Assembly (NCBI RefSeq): GCF_003351345.1
Contig: NZ_QQTO01000022.1
Location: 248,001-312,000, forward strand
Direction of reading: 5' to 3'
Length of the DNA stretch: 64,000 bases
From: Allobosea caraganae
Lineage (GTDB): Bacteria > Pseudomonadota > Alphaproteobacteria > Rhizobiales > Beijerinckiaceae
In this document: positions 51,895-62,131 of the stretch, in pieces
How positions within the stretch are numbered: position 1 is the first letter of the stretch
How the letters are laid out: each line of letters starts with the position of its first letter
The notes under the pieces: model-generated
The model's database searches: none
Seen by the model: the letters and a program-made list of their open reading frames with translations, nothing else
Told to the model about the DNA's origin: nothing
Made by a program: the position numbers and the translations under genes

Positions 51895-52890
51895 ATGTCG
51901 AAGAAGAAGCCGCTGGTCGTGGTCACGCGCAAGCTGCCGGCCGTGGTCGAAACGCGCATGCGCGAGCTGTTCGACGCCCAGCTCAACATCGACGACACGC
52001 CGATGAGCCAGGCCGCGCTGGTCGAGGCGGTGAAGACCGCCGACGTGCTGGTGCCGACGGTGACGGACAAGATCGACGCCGGCATCATCGCCCAGGCCGG
52101 CGACCAGCTCCGGCTCATCGCCAATTTCGGCAATGGCGTCGACAATATCGACGTCGCCAGCGCGGTGCAGCGCGGCATCACCGTGACCAACACGCCGGGC
52201 GTGCTGACCAACGACACGGCCGACATGACGATCGCGCTGATCCTCGCCGTGGCCCGCCGCATCTCGGAGGGCGCCCGCGTCATCACCGACGACGAGTGGA
52301 GCGGCTGGTCGCCGACCTGGATGCTGGGACGCCGCATCACCGGCAAGCGCCTCGGCATCGTCGGCATGGGCCGCATCGGCCAGGCCGTGGCGCGCCGCGC
52401 CGCCGCCTTCGGCCTGTCGATCCACTACCATAACCGCCGCCGCGTCGAGGCCCGCACCGAGGAGGCGCTCAACGCCACCTATTGGGATTCGCTCGACCAG
52501 ATGCTGGCGCGCATGGACATCGTCTCGATCAACTGCCCGCACACGCCGGCGACCTACCACCTGCTCTCGGCGCGCCGGCTCAAGCTGATGAAGCCCGACG
52601 CCATCCTGGTGAACACGGCCCGCGGCGAGATCGTCGACGAGACGGCGCTGTCGCGCATGCTGGAGGCCGGCGAGCTCGCCGGCGCCGGGCTCGACGTGTT
52701 CGAGCACGAGCCGGCGGTGAACCCGCGCCTGCTCAAGCTCGCCCGCAGCCACAAGGTCGTGGTTCTCCCGCATATGGGCTCGGCCACGCATGAGGGCCGC
52801 GCCGACATGGGCGAGAAGGTCATCGTCAACATCAAGACCTTCATGGACGGGCACAAGCCGCCGGACCGCGTCCTGCCCAGCATGTTGTAA
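51895..52890 (+). CDS. D-isomer-specific 2-hydroxyacid dehydrogenase (glyoxylate reductase-like)
   Basis: NAD(P)-dependent oxidoreductase, 331 residues from ATG 51895 (GAGGAG nearby). Rossmann motif is LGIVGMGRIGQAVARRAAAF; catalytic Arg is in NTARGEIVDETALSRML, Glu in GLDVFEHEPAVNPRLL and His in LPHMGSATHEGR. The N-terminal half has NFGNGVDNIDVASAVQRGIT. Family members reduce glyoxylate, hydroxypyruvate or phenylpyruvate; the NAD/NADP choice cannot be read with certainty. No pathway neighbours. Assigned as GyaR-like. Confidence 0.9.
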   Translation: MSKKKPLVVVTRKLPAVVETRMRELFDAQLNIDDTPMSQAALVEAVKTADVLVPTVTDKIDAGIIAQAGDQLRLIANFGNGVDNIDVASAVQRGITVTNTPGVLTNDTADMTIALILAVARRISEGARVITDDEWSGWSPTWMLGRRITGKRLGIVGMGRIGQAVARRAAAFGLSIHYHNRRRVEARTEEALNATYWDSLDQMLARMDIVSINCPHTPATYHLLSARRLKLMKPDAILVNTARGEIVDETALSRMLEAGELAGAGLDVFEHEPAVNPRLLKLARSHKVVVLPHMGSATHEGRADMGEKVIVNIKTFMDGHKPPDRVLPSML

Positions 52891-52902
52891 ACGAAGGAGA
52901 AC

Positions 52903-52957
52903 CTCAGCCCTCATCCTGAGGAGCCGCGCAGCGGCGTCTCGAAGGATGAGGGCTGAG
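52903..52957. repeat. Palindromic repeat, copy 2 (kind E)
   Basis: CTCAGCCCTCATCCTGAGGA on the left pairs with AGGATGAGGGCTGAG at the right end (52943-52957). It matches the copy at 26812-26863 in its outer stem, but the centre differs. It lies between the dehydrogenase stop and the convergent hxlR gene. Confidence 0.83.
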
Positions 52958-52990
52958 AGTACAACGGCGGCATTCGCGCGAGCATTCGGC

Positions 52991-53383
52991 TCACGCCATC
53001 TCAGCCGCCCGAACGTCCACCGGCGGCAGCCGACATTCCGACAGCGTGTCGAGTTCGTCGAGATCGGCCGCGTGCTTGCGGCCCCAGTCGCAGAGCGAGC
53101 GGATGACCGGCTCCAGACTCAAGCCCAAAGCCGTCGTGGAATAGTCGACGCGCGGCGGCACCTGCCTGAAGATCTCGCGATGGACGAGCCCGTGCTCCTC
53201 CATCTCGCGCAATTGCTGGATCAGCACCTTCTGGCTGATGCGCGGCAGCAGGGTCTTCAGCTCCGAGAGGCGCTTCGGCCCGTCGAAGAGCTGGTAGAGG
53301 ATGATCGCCTTCCAGCGCCCGGAGATCACCTTGAGCGCGCGCTCGACCGGCTGCATCGGCAGGCGCTTCATCGGATCGGCCAT
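52991..53383 (-). CDS. HxlR-family transcriptional regulator
   Basis: 130-residue winged helix-turn-helix of the HxlR group, starting MADPMKRLPMQPVERALKVI. The recognition region is GPKRLSELKTLLPRISQKVLI followed by QQLREMEEHGLVHREIFRQV. HxlR proteins often sense quinones or thiol stress through a cysteine; here the only cysteines are in RSLCDWGRK and SECRLPP, so redox sensing is uncertain. It is divergent from a quinone oxidoreductase gene across 100 bases, the classical arrangement for HxlR control of the neighbour. Confidence 0.92.
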   Translation of the reverse strand: MADPMKRLPMQPVERALKVISGRWKAIILYQLFDGPKRLSELKTLLPRISQKVLIQQLREMEEHGLVHREIFRQVPPRVDYSTTALGLSLEPVIRSLCDWGRKHAADLDELDTLSECRLPPVDVRAAEMA

Positions 53384-53483
53384 GGTTACCTTCTGGTCAG
53401 TATGGAACAAATCGGTGTGTAGAGAGCGATCGGGATCATAGCCCAGAACACGCGGCACGATCACTCCCCTGCCGCGAGGTCCC

Positions 53484-54473
53484 ATGAAAGCCATCCAGAT
53501 CAGCCGCTTCGGTGGTCCCGAGGTGCTCGAGCCCATCGACATTCCCAAGCCTGCTCCCGGCCCCGGCGAGGTGCTGATCCGGGTCGGAGCGGTCGGCGTC
53601 AATTTCTTCGAGACGCTGCAGCGGCAGGATCGCTACGGATCGACGCCGAGCTTGCCGATGATCCCCGGCGTCGAGGTCGCCGGCACGGTCGAGGCGCTTG
53701 GCACTGGCGCGAGTGGCGTCGGGATCGGCGCGCGCGTCGCGGCACCCCTGTTCGCGGCCGGCATCTTTTCCGGCGGCTATGCCGAGCATGTCGCGGCCGA
53801 TGCGGGCTGGACCGTTCCCCTGCCCGCCTCCGTCTCCTTCGCCACGGCGACGGCGCTGATGGTGCAGGGCCTGACCGCGCTCCACCTCACCCGGCAGGCG
53901 CCGCCTGCGGGCAAGACAGTGCTGGTCAACGCCGCCGCCGGCGGCGTCGGCAGCCTGCTCGTGCAATTGGCTCGGCGCGCCGGGGCCAGGCGCGTGATCG
54001 CGGCGGCAAGTTCGCCGGAGAAACTCGCCGCGGCGCGGGAACTGGGCGCCGATGCTGGCATCGACTATTCGCGCCCCGATTGGACGGCGGAGGTCCAGGC
54101 AGCGGCGGGCGGCGCGGGCGTCGAGGTCATCTACGAATCAATCGGCGGAGCCATCACCACGACGAGCTTCGGGTTGCTCGCGCCACTCGGCCGCATCGTT
54201 CTCTTCGGCGCTTTGAACCTTGAGGATTTCGGGTTCGGCGTACCGGAGCTGGCATCCCTGGTCGCCGGCAACCAGTCGCTCGCAGGCTTCTCGCTGCTGC
54301 CGCTGCTGAGCCAGGCAAACGTCAAAGCCGATCTCGCCGCGCTATTCTCTCTGGCCGAGCGCGGTGAACTCACCGTCCTGCCCGGCAGCAGCTTCCCGCT
54401 GGAGCAGGCCGCCGCCGCGCATCACGCGCTGGAAAGCCGGCGCTCGACCGGCAAGCTCGTGCTGGTGCCTTAA
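53484..54473 (+). CDS. Quinone oxidoreductase-like MDR-family dehydrogenase
   Basis: Medium-chain dehydrogenase/reductase without zinc motifs, 329 residues, starting MKAIQISRFGGPEVLEPIDI. NADPH-binding is in TVLVNAAAGGVGSLLVQLAR, followed by AASSPEKLAAARELGADAGI. Family enzymes reduce quinones or alkenals with NADPH. It is the likely target of the divergently placed HxlR regulator. It ends three bases before the convergent NDUFA9-like gene. Confidence 0.9.
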   Translation: MKAIQISRFGGPEVLEPIDIPKPAPGPGEVLIRVGAVGVNFFETLQRQDRYGSTPSLPMIPGVEVAGTVEALGTGASGVGIGARVAAPLFAAGIFSGGYAEHVAADAGWTVPLPASVSFATATALMVQGLTALHLTRQAPPAGKTVLVNAAAGGVGSLLVQLARRAGARRVIAAASSPEKLAAARELGADAGIDYSRPDWTAEVQAAAGGAGVEVIYESIGGAITTTSFGLLAPLGRIVLFGALNLEDFGFGVPELASLVAGNQSLAGFSLLPLLSQANVKADLAALFSLAERGELTVLPGSSFPLEQAAAAHHALESRRSTGKLVLVP

Positions 54474-54476
54474 CGC

Positions 54477-55481
54477 TCAACCGCCGGCGCGGGCGGTGTC
54501 GAACTGGCCGGTCTTGCGGAAGCGCCAGAGATAGGACGGCACGACCGCCTCGATCGACACAGGCGAAATGCCGATGCCCTCGAAGCCGCGGCCCTCCGCC
54601 TTGGCCGCGGCGGAGACGACGTTGTCGCTCTCGAGCATCGCGACCTGGTCGCGGGTCAGGCGCAGCTCCGCCGGCAGCAGGCCGAGCGTCAGCGCGTTGA
54701 CGATCTCCAGCACGCGGGCCTGGAGCCGCGCCAGCGGGAAAGGCAGCTTGGCGAGGACGCGGCTGCGGTCGGTGATCTCGCAGACATAGCTGACGAGCTC
54801 ATGCAGCGTCTTCACCTCGGGGCCGCCGAGTTCATAGATGCGGCCGCCCTGAATGCTGCCTTCCACCGCGCGCGCCACCACTTCGGCGACATCGCCGACG
54901 AAGGCGGGCTGGAACCTGGTCTCGGCCCCGACCAGCGGCAGCACCGGCAGCATGCGGGCGAGCGAAGCGAAGCGGTTGAAGAAGGTGTCCTCGGGGCCGA
55001 ACATGATCGAGGGGCGCAGGACGACCGCGCAGGGCACGAGGTCGAGCGCCGCCGTCTCGCCCTCGGCCTTGCTGCGGCCATAGGCCGAGGCCGATTCGCG
55101 GTCGGCGCCGATCGCCGAGATCTGCACGAGCTTTGTGACGCCATGGGCGGCGCAAGCCTGGGCGACGGCGCGGGCGCCGTTGGCCTGCACGCTGGCGAAG
55201 CTCTGGCGGCCGCTCTCCTGCAGGATGCCGGCGAGGTTGACCACCGCGTCGGCGCCCTTGACCGCGGCCATGACCGAATCGGGATAGCGCAGGTTGGCCT
55301 GGACGCCATGGATCTGGCCGACGACGCCGAGCGGCTGGAGGAAGCCGGCGAGATCGGGCCGGCGCACCGCGACGCGAACGCGATAGCCGCGCTTGACCAG
55401 GGCGCGCACGACATGGCGGCCAAGGAAGCCGGAACCGCCGAAGACCGTGATCAGCTGCGAGGACGGGGATTGGGTGGCCAT
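54477..55481 (-). CDS. NDUFA9-like NAD(P)-binding protein (atypical SDR, complex I associated)
   Basis: 334-residue extended/atypical SDR. N-terminal nucleotide motif: ITVFGGSGFLGRHVVRALVK, then GADAVVNLAGILQESGRQSF and Tyr-Lys-like SAYGRSKAEGET. This is the pattern of alphaproteobacterial proteins related to complex I subunit NDUFA9/39-kDa. ATG 55481 used; the frame starts with TTG at 55490. The role in complex I assembly is inferred from homologues. Convergent with the quinone oxidoreductase gene. Other SDR epimerases are less likely given the sequence. Confidence 0.86.
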   Translation of the reverse strand: MATQSPSSQLITVFGGSGFLGRHVVRALVKRGYRVRVAVRRPDLAGFLQPLGVVGQIHGVQANLRYPDSVMAAVKGADAVVNLAGILQESGRQSFASVQANGARAVAQACAAHGVTKLVQISAIGADRESASAYGRSKAEGETAALDLVPCAVVLRPSIMFGPEDTFFNRFASLARMLPVLPLVGAETRFQPAFVGDVAEVVARAVEGSIQGGRIYELGGPEVKTLHELVSYVCEITDRSRVLAKLPFPLARLQARVLEIVNALTLGLLPAELRLTRDQVAMLESDNVVSAAAKAEGRGFEGIGISPVSIEAVVPSYLWRFRKTGQFDTARAGG

Positions 55482-55658
55482 GATGCTCAAAGCTCCGCCT
55501 TGGGTCGTGCCGCTGTCCTAGAATGCGATCGTTCTAAATGGAAGCGGAACCGCTCTGATTTGGCCGCGGAATCGCATTCCCGCTTGTCGCAGGCCGCAGC
55601 GCGGCCATGCTGGAATGGCGGCCATCCACAAATCGATGACGTTCCTCTGACAACGCCG

Positions 55659-55687
55659 TTGACAGCCCCCTCCGGCCCCCGTACATG
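55659..55687 (+). promoter_or_regulatory. Promoter of tRNA-Leu
   Basis: TTGACA at 55659-55664 is a perfect -35 box, with 17 bases to TACATG (55682-55687), a weaker -10 box. The tRNA 5' end is at 55698, about 11 bases past the -10 box, so a short leader is expected. Confidence 0.65.
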
Positions 55688-55697
55688 GACCGCCGTT

Positions 55698-55784
55698 GCC
55701 CAGGTGGCGGAATTGGTAGACGCACCAGCTTCAGGTGCTGGCGCCTGCAAGGGCGTGGAGGTTCGAGTCCTCTCCTGGGCACCA
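55698..55784 (+). tRNA. tRNA-Leu (anticodon CAG)
   Basis: 87 bases including an encoded CCA tail (55782-55784). Acceptor stem GCCCAGG pairs with CCTGGGC. The anticodon stem CCAGC/GCTGG (55725-55729 and 55737-55741) encloses the loop TTCAGGT with anticodon CAG at 55732-55734, reading leucine CUG codons. A long variable arm (class II tRNA) and the T-loop GGTTCGAGTCC are visible. It lies between the NDUFA9-like gene and the polysaccharide cluster and has its own promoter and terminator. Confidence 0.97.
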
Positions 55785-55825
55785 CCGTTTTTTAGCGCAT
55801 TGAAAGCGCTGCATTTTCAGGCGGA

Positions 55826-55859
55826 ATCCCGCACCTGACCCATCAGGTGCGGGATTTTT
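55826..55859 (+). terminator. Intrinsic terminator after tRNA-Leu
   Basis: ATCCCGCACCTGA (55826-55838), a CCCA loop and TCAGGTGCGGGAT (55843-55855) form a perfect 13-bp stem, followed by TTTTC through 55859. It begins 41 bases after the CCA end. It is among the strongest terminators in the window. Confidence 0.9.
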
Positions 55860-57253
<1,394 letters not shown>

Positions 57254-57266
57254 CATCGCGCCATAG

Positions 57267-58229
57267 ATGACGATGCGGATCCTGATAACCGGTGCGAGTG
57301 GGTTCGTCGGCTCGCATCTGCCGCAAGCGCTGGCACGCGCCTGCGGCCCGGATATCCAGATCATCGCCACGTCGAAGACGGCGGGACACCACCCCGCCTA
57401 TGGCGCCGTCGATGCGCTCGACGTGCTGGACAAAGCCTCGGTCGCACAGGCGATCGCACGCCATGACCCGACGCATGTGGTCCATCTCGCCGGCATCGCC
57501 GCGCCATCGGCCGCGAATGCAAACCCTCGCCTCGCCTGGGACGCGCATCTCGGAAGCGCGCTCAACCTCGCCGAGGCCATCCGGGCGCATGCGCCCGGAT
57601 GCTGGCTGCTGCATGTCGGCACCGGGATGGTCTACGGCGACAGCGCCAAATCGGGGCAGGCGCTCGACGAAGAGACCTTGCTGGCGCCGGTCGACGATTA
57701 TGCGGCGAGCAAGGCGGCCGCCGACCTGGCGCTCGGCGCCATGGCGCATCGCGGCCTCAACTGCGCGCGGTTTCGCCCGTTCAACCATTGCGGGCCGGGA
57801 CAGGCCGACGCGTTCGCCATTCCAGCCTTCGCCATGCAGATCGCGCGAATAGAGGCTGGGCTTGCCCCGCCGCTCCTTCACGTCGGGAACCTCGATGCCG
57901 AGCGCGATTTCCTCGACGTGCGGGACGTCACCGACGCCTATGCCCTGGCGATCCGGCAGACGGCTACGCTCGCGCCCGGCACGATCTTCAACATCGCGTC
58001 GGGCGTGCCCAGGCGCATCGGCGACGTGCTCGAAAGCCTCCTGGCGCTCAGCACCGTCAAGATTGGCGTCGTCCGGGATCCCGCGCGGATGCGCCCCAGC
58101 GATCTCCCGCGCATCGTCGGCAATGCCGACCGGGCGCGCGAAACGCTGGGATGGTCGCCGTTCCGCCGCTTCGAAAGCACGATTTCGGAGGTGCTGGACG
58201 AGTGGCGCGCGCAGGTCGCCCGTTCCTGA
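57267..58229 (+). CDS. rmd: GDP-6-deoxy-4-keto-mannose reductase (Rmd-like)
   Basis: Reduces GDP-4-keto-6-deoxy-D-mannose to GDP-D-rhamnose (short-chain epimerase/reductase). Nucleotide motif RILITGASGFVGSHLPQALA; Tyr-x3-Lys is YAASKAAADLAL; RPFNHCGPGQ, HVGNLDAERDFLDVRDVTDA and RIVGNADRARETLGWSPFRR match RMD proteins. 320 residues, starting at ATG 57267 (or 57273), 13 bases after gmd. Alternative identities such as GDP-4-keto-6-deoxy-mannose 4-reductase for other sugars cannot be excluded without biochemical data. Confidence 0.88.
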   Translation: MTMRILITGASGFVGSHLPQALARACGPDIQIIATSKTAGHHPAYGAVDALDVLDKASVAQAIARHDPTHVVHLAGIAAPSAANANPRLAWDAHLGSALNLAEAIRAHAPGCWLLHVGTGMVYGDSAKSGQALDEETLLAPVDDYAASKAAADLALGAMAHRGLNCARFRPFNHCGPGQADAFAIPAFAMQIARIEAGLAPPLLHVGNLDAERDFLDVRDVTDAYALAIRQTATLAPGTIFNIASGVPRRIGDVLESLLALSTVKIGVVRDPARMRPSDLPRIVGNADRARETLGWSPFRRFESTISEVLDEWRAQVARS

Positions 58230-58515
58230 CCGCGGCAGAGTCGGTTATGGTCCCCGCTGTGCGGCGGCAGCAGCATGTCATCACCGCGGCGAGCCGGGCT
58301 GAGCTCGCGGATCGGCATACGCTCCCGCCGCGCATTGCCGTGGTCGATCCTCGGCCCGCCGGCAGAGATCGTGATCGTCGCATTCAAACGCGAAAGCCCG
58401 GGTCACGCTGCCGACGTCATGCCAGACCCGCTCGATACGGTAACGTCGAACAACCCAGCGGGCAGCTACGTTGAACGCCCAAGAGACTGTCCATAAGACG
58501 GATCCAACAGCTTCG

Positions 58516-60942
58516 ATGGAAAATCCGCGTGAAAATACCGTGCCGATGACCTCCCATGCGCCCGCGCCGCGCCTGGCGTTGGACATGTACGTTCTCGCGC
58601 AAGGCGTGAAGACGGGCGTCTATCGGGTGTGCGACGAATTGTTTCCCCGCCTCGCGGCGTCGCCGCGGCTGGACGCGCGGCTCTTCTACAGGGATGGCGA
58701 CGAAGCGAAGGCCGCGCCCTATGTCGCCGAGAAGGGCCTCACGGCAGCGCGCCACGACGCGGATGACGCCTCGCCTTCCGACGATGCCGACATTCTCCTG
58801 TCGCCCTTCGGCGTCGCCCCGTCGAACTGGCTGCTGGATGAGAAACTGCTGCACGCTCATATCATCTACGACCTGATCGCGATCAACCGCCCGGATTTCT
58901 TCAGCGCCGAGGCGGCGGCCGAAGTCCGGCGCATCATCGACAGCCTCGACGCGCACACCGTCATATTCGTCATTTCGGAAACCACGAAGACGGACCTGCT
59001 GGCGCATCGACCGGACCTGAGCCCGCAGCAGATAACCGTGATCCCATTGGCTGCGGGCCCCGCGTTCCAACCTTGCGCCGACGCGGCCCGGAAGGCCGCG
59101 GTTCGCAGCAGGTACGGCATCCCCGCCGACGTACCCTACGTCCTGAGCCTGGCGACGCTGGAGATCCGCAAGAACCTCGACCAGGTCGTCAAGGCGTTCG
59201 TTCTCTATCTCGAGCAGAACCCGACGAGCCAGATGCACCTCGTGCTCTCCGGCATGTCCGGGTGGAAGCTGGAACAGCTCGAAAGCGCCCTGGCAGCGGC
59301 TCACGATTGGCGGCACCGAGTCGTTCTGACCGGCTTCGTCGAGGACCCCGACCTTTCGGCGCTCTACAGCGATGCGCTGTGCTTCATCTACCTGTCGCGC
59401 TATGAGGGATTCGGCCTGCCTCCCCTGGAAGCGATGGCCTGCGGAACGCCCGTGATCTGCGCCGACAACTCCTCCCTTCCGGAAGTCGTGGGGGAGGCCG
59501 CCCTTTTGCTGGACCCGGACGACCTCCCGGGAGCGGCCGCGGCCCTGCGCAAGATCGAAGCATCGGAGGCGTTTCGGCGTCAGCTCGCCGAGGCCGGGCT
59601 TGAGCGGGCCGGGTTGTTCAACTGGGAACGCTGCGCCGAGATCGTGACCGATACGCTCTGCGACGCCTACATGCGCCATGCCGCGCGGCCGGCCAATCGC
59701 CCCAAGCGGCCGCTGGCTCCGGGCAGCCTGATCGGCCGCGCGAGGCGAGCGGATGGGAGCCTCGAAGCCAACCTCGTCGCATACCTGGACGGAAGCCACG
59801 GGCCGCGCTTTTCCGGGGAGGCGCCGCTACCATCGACGCGCCGACCGGAGGCAGGCTGGCCGCATTGGCAGGACCGCCTGCAAAAGCAGCCGGGCGAGGA
59901 ACTGACCGAGGGTGGACTGCGCACACGCGGCATCCTCAAGACGGGCAGCGAGGAGCAGCCGCTCGTCACCTATGTCACCGTCGTGAGGAACAACACGGCC
60001 ACCCTCGCCCGCACGATCGAAAGCGTGCAGCGGCAGACCTATCCCTATGTCGAGCACGTCGTGCTGGACGGCGCCTCGACCGACGGAACGCTCGATCTGA
60101 TCCGCACCTATGCGGACAAGCTCGACTATTTCGCCTCAGAGCCTGATGGCGGTCTCTACGACGCGGTGAACAAGGCCATTCCACTCGCGCGGGGCCAGCT
60201 GATCTGCGTGCTGAATTCCGACGATTGGCTCGAGCCGCGCGCGGCGGAAATAGCCGTCGACCGCATGAGGCAGGCCAAAGGCGCCGCCCTTCTCCTGACG
60301 GCCGCCAGGGTGGAAACGGAGCATGGCGACATGCAATGGGATCCCGCCTTCGTGCATCCCGGCTGCTACTTCAAATGCGCCAATGATTGCCATAACGGCA
60401 TTTACGCAACTCCTGAAGCCTACGAGGCGTCCGGCTGCTACGATACATCGTACAAGATCGCGGCGGACTTCAAATGGATCATGGCCTGCCTCGATGCGGG
60501 AGTGGAATTTGTCTATACGAAGGAAATAACCATCAACTACTCACTGGGCGGAGTCTCGGGCGACGCCAGGGGCCATGGCATCGAAAGCATGCGCGTCGCT
60601 GCCGAACGGTTTCCAACACTGACCCCAGCGGATGTTTCCGGCCTCCACGTCTCTTTCTTTGTACTTGGGAAACAACCCGATTTGCCGGAGCCTCCAGCCG
60701 ATCTCACGGAATTCCTGAAGGACCTCTTTGCGCGCCACGCATCCCAGCCGGACCTCCTGCAGGCGATCGCCTGGGCGTCAGTTGAAAAGCTCGAACTTCG
60801 CATGCCGCCGGAGGCGAATGTGACGCCCGTCAAGTGGTATGACATGACCGTAAAGGATCTGCTGAGCGACACCCTCCGCAAGTATCCAGCGGCCCATAAC
60901 GCGGCCAGGCGCCTGTATTCATCCATCCGCGCGAGGCACTGA
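58516..60942 (+). CDS. Bifunctional glycosyltransferase: GT4 domain fused to GT2 domain
   Basis: 808-residue protein made of two transferase domains. Domain one (about 15-400) is GT4/GT-B: LSRYEGFGLPPLEAMACGTP with the E-x7-E motif near 293, GYVEDP-like TGFVEDPDLSALYSDAL, and a Gly-rich acceptor loop. A linker of about 80 residues with APGSLIGRARRADGS and PSTRRPEAGW follows. Domain two (about 484-690) is GT2/GT-A: VTYVTVVRNNTATLARTIES, DGASTDGTLDLIRTY and the metal-binding LNSDDWLEPRA. Start chosen is ATG 58516; ATG 58546 and the upstream TTG 58471 are alternatives. It can add two successive sugars; donors are unknown, though GDP-rhamnose is a likely one. Confidence 0.9.
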   Translation: MENPRENTVPMTSHAPAPRLALDMYVLAQGVKTGVYRVCDELFPRLAASPRLDARLFYRDGDEAKAAPYVAEKGLTAARHDADDASPSDDADILLSPFGVAPSNWLLDEKLLHAHIIYDLIAINRPDFFSAEAAAEVRRIIDSLDAHTVIFVISETTKTDLLAHRPDLSPQQITVIPLAAGPAFQPCADAARKAAVRSRYGIPADVPYVLSLATLEIRKNLDQVVKAFVLYLEQNPTSQMHLVLSGMSGWKLEQLESALAAAHDWRHRVVLTGFVEDPDLSALYSDALCFIYLSRYEGFGLPPLEAMACGTPVICADNSSLPEVVGEAALLLDPDDLPGAAAALRKIEASEAFRRQLAEAGLERAGLFNWERCAEIVTDTLCDAYMRHAARPANRPKRPLAPGSLIGRARRADGSLEANLVAYLDGSHGPRFSGEAPLPSTRRPEAGWPHWQDRLQKQPGEELTEGGLRTRGILKTGSEEQPLVTYVTVVRNNTATLARTIESVQRQTYPYVEHVVLDGASTDGTLDLIRTYADKLDYFASEPDGGLYDAVNKAIPLARGQLICVLNSDDWLEPRAAEIAVDRMRQAKGAALLLTAARVETEHGDMQWDPAFVHPGCYFKCANDCHNGIYATPEAYEASGCYDTSYKIAADFKWIMACLDAGVEFVYTKEITINYSLGGVSGDARGHGIESMRVAAERFPTLTPADVSGLHVSFFVLGKQPDLPEPPADLTEFLKDLFARHASQPDLLQAIAWASVEKLELRMPPEANVTPVKWYDMTVKDLLSDTLRKYPAAHNAARRLYSSIRARH

Positions 60943-62130
60943 GTGGCAACCGTCGCCTACGTCGATCATTCGTTCCACCGAACCACGAAATCCACCGGCT
61001 TCCTGCCGGAGATTTTGCGCAGGCACGGGCATGTCGTCGACGAGTTCTGGGACGAGGCCTGGCAGGGCGGCGCGCCTGTCGCATGGGAGGCCGTTCGCTC
61101 CTACGACGTGGTGATCATGTTCCAGTCGTATTGCCCGCCGCCGGGCATGAACTTCCGACGCGCGCATCCCAACGTCATCTACATCCCCATGCTCGATCAG
61201 TTCGGCCTGTGGCAGGGACCGCTTCTCAACCTGTCCGCGTTCTGGGAGCCGTTTCAGGGCTCCAAGGTCCTGAATTTCTCAAACGCAGTGCATGCGATGA
61301 CGACCGGCTTCGGCATCGCCAGCCATTTCGCGCGCTACTATCAACCTGCCGCCGATTATCCGCCGCCGCCCGGCCAGGGGCTGCATGGGTTCTTCTGGCT
61401 CCGCAGGGAGCGGGAGTTGCCGTGGCGGGTCATTCGCCGCCTCATCGCGAAAACCAGGTTCGACAGCCTTCACGTTCACCTGGCGACAGATCCGGGGACG
61501 CCGCCGGCCACCCCTCCCTCTGCGGAGGAGCTGGCGCGGCACAACATCACCACATCGACCTGGTTCGACGACAAGGCGGAACTCAACGCGATCATCGCGC
61601 GGGCGAACATCTACTTCGCGCCGCGGCTCGAGGAAGGCATCGGCCAATCTTTCCTGGAGGCGATGGCGCGGGGACAATGCGTCGTAGCGCCCAATCACGG
61701 GACGATGAACGAGTACATCCTGCCGGGCGTGAACGGCCTGCTCTATGACAGCGGGAATCCGGCTGCGCTCGACTTCTCCAACATCGCCGAGCTCGGACGC
61801 CAGGCGAGACAGGGAGCGCTGTTCGGCCGAGCCTTGTGGGAGCAGGCGGAGCAGGCGCTCGTGGACTTCATCCTCACCCCGAGCGCGACGCTCTACCAGG
61901 ACCGCTATCAGCACCCCGCGCTGAGCGCCCCGGAGGCAGACGGGCGCGCAGAGACGTCGACGGCACCATCCTCGGCGCCGGGCAACTCGCTGGCATGGGC
62001 GCTTCGGCGGGCCGCCGGCCGGTATGCGGTCCTTCGTCCGGCCCTATTTTTCTGGCGACGTGCACGCAATCTGATATCCAAACCGGCAAAACTCTCTGAG
62101 CTGCGCAAGCATGCCGCGCGGAAGGACTAA
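60943..62130 (+). CDS. Glycosyltransferase family 4-like protein
   Basis: 395-residue GT-B-type transferase beginning at a GTG directly after the TGA of the preceding gene (CACTGAGTG, 60938-60946). The donor-binding part has ARANIYFAPRLEEGIGQSFL then EAMARGQCVVAPNHGTMNEY, with E-x7-E. The N-terminal part (VAYVDHSFHRTTKSTGFLPE) is atypical, so it may be a divergent subgroup. C-terminal about 70 residues are Ala/Ser-rich and basic. Sugar donor and acceptor are unknown. Confidence 0.85.
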   Translation: MATVAYVDHSFHRTTKSTGFLPEILRRHGHVVDEFWDEAWQGGAPVAWEAVRSYDVVIMFQSYCPPPGMNFRRAHPNVIYIPMLDQFGLWQGPLLNLSAFWEPFQGSKVLNFSNAVHAMTTGFGIASHFARYYQPAADYPPPPGQGLHGFFWLRRERELPWRVIRRLIAKTRFDSLHVHLATDPGTPPATPPSAEELARHNITTSTWFDDKAELNAIIARANIYFAPRLEEGIGQSFLEAMARGQCVVAPNHGTMNEYILPGVNGLLYDSGNPAALDFSNIAELGRQARQGALFGRALWEQAEQALVDFILTPSATLYQDRYQHPALSAPEADGRAETSTAPSSAPGNSLAWALRRAAGRYAVLRPALFFWRRARNLISKPAKLSELRKHAARKD

Positions 62131-62131
62131 A

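Noticed and set aside
58230..58515. Remnant of an insertion sequence between rmd and the GT4-GT2 gene
   Set aside because: I checked both strands for DDE or other transposase motifs and terminal repeats and found none; it is probably a leader.
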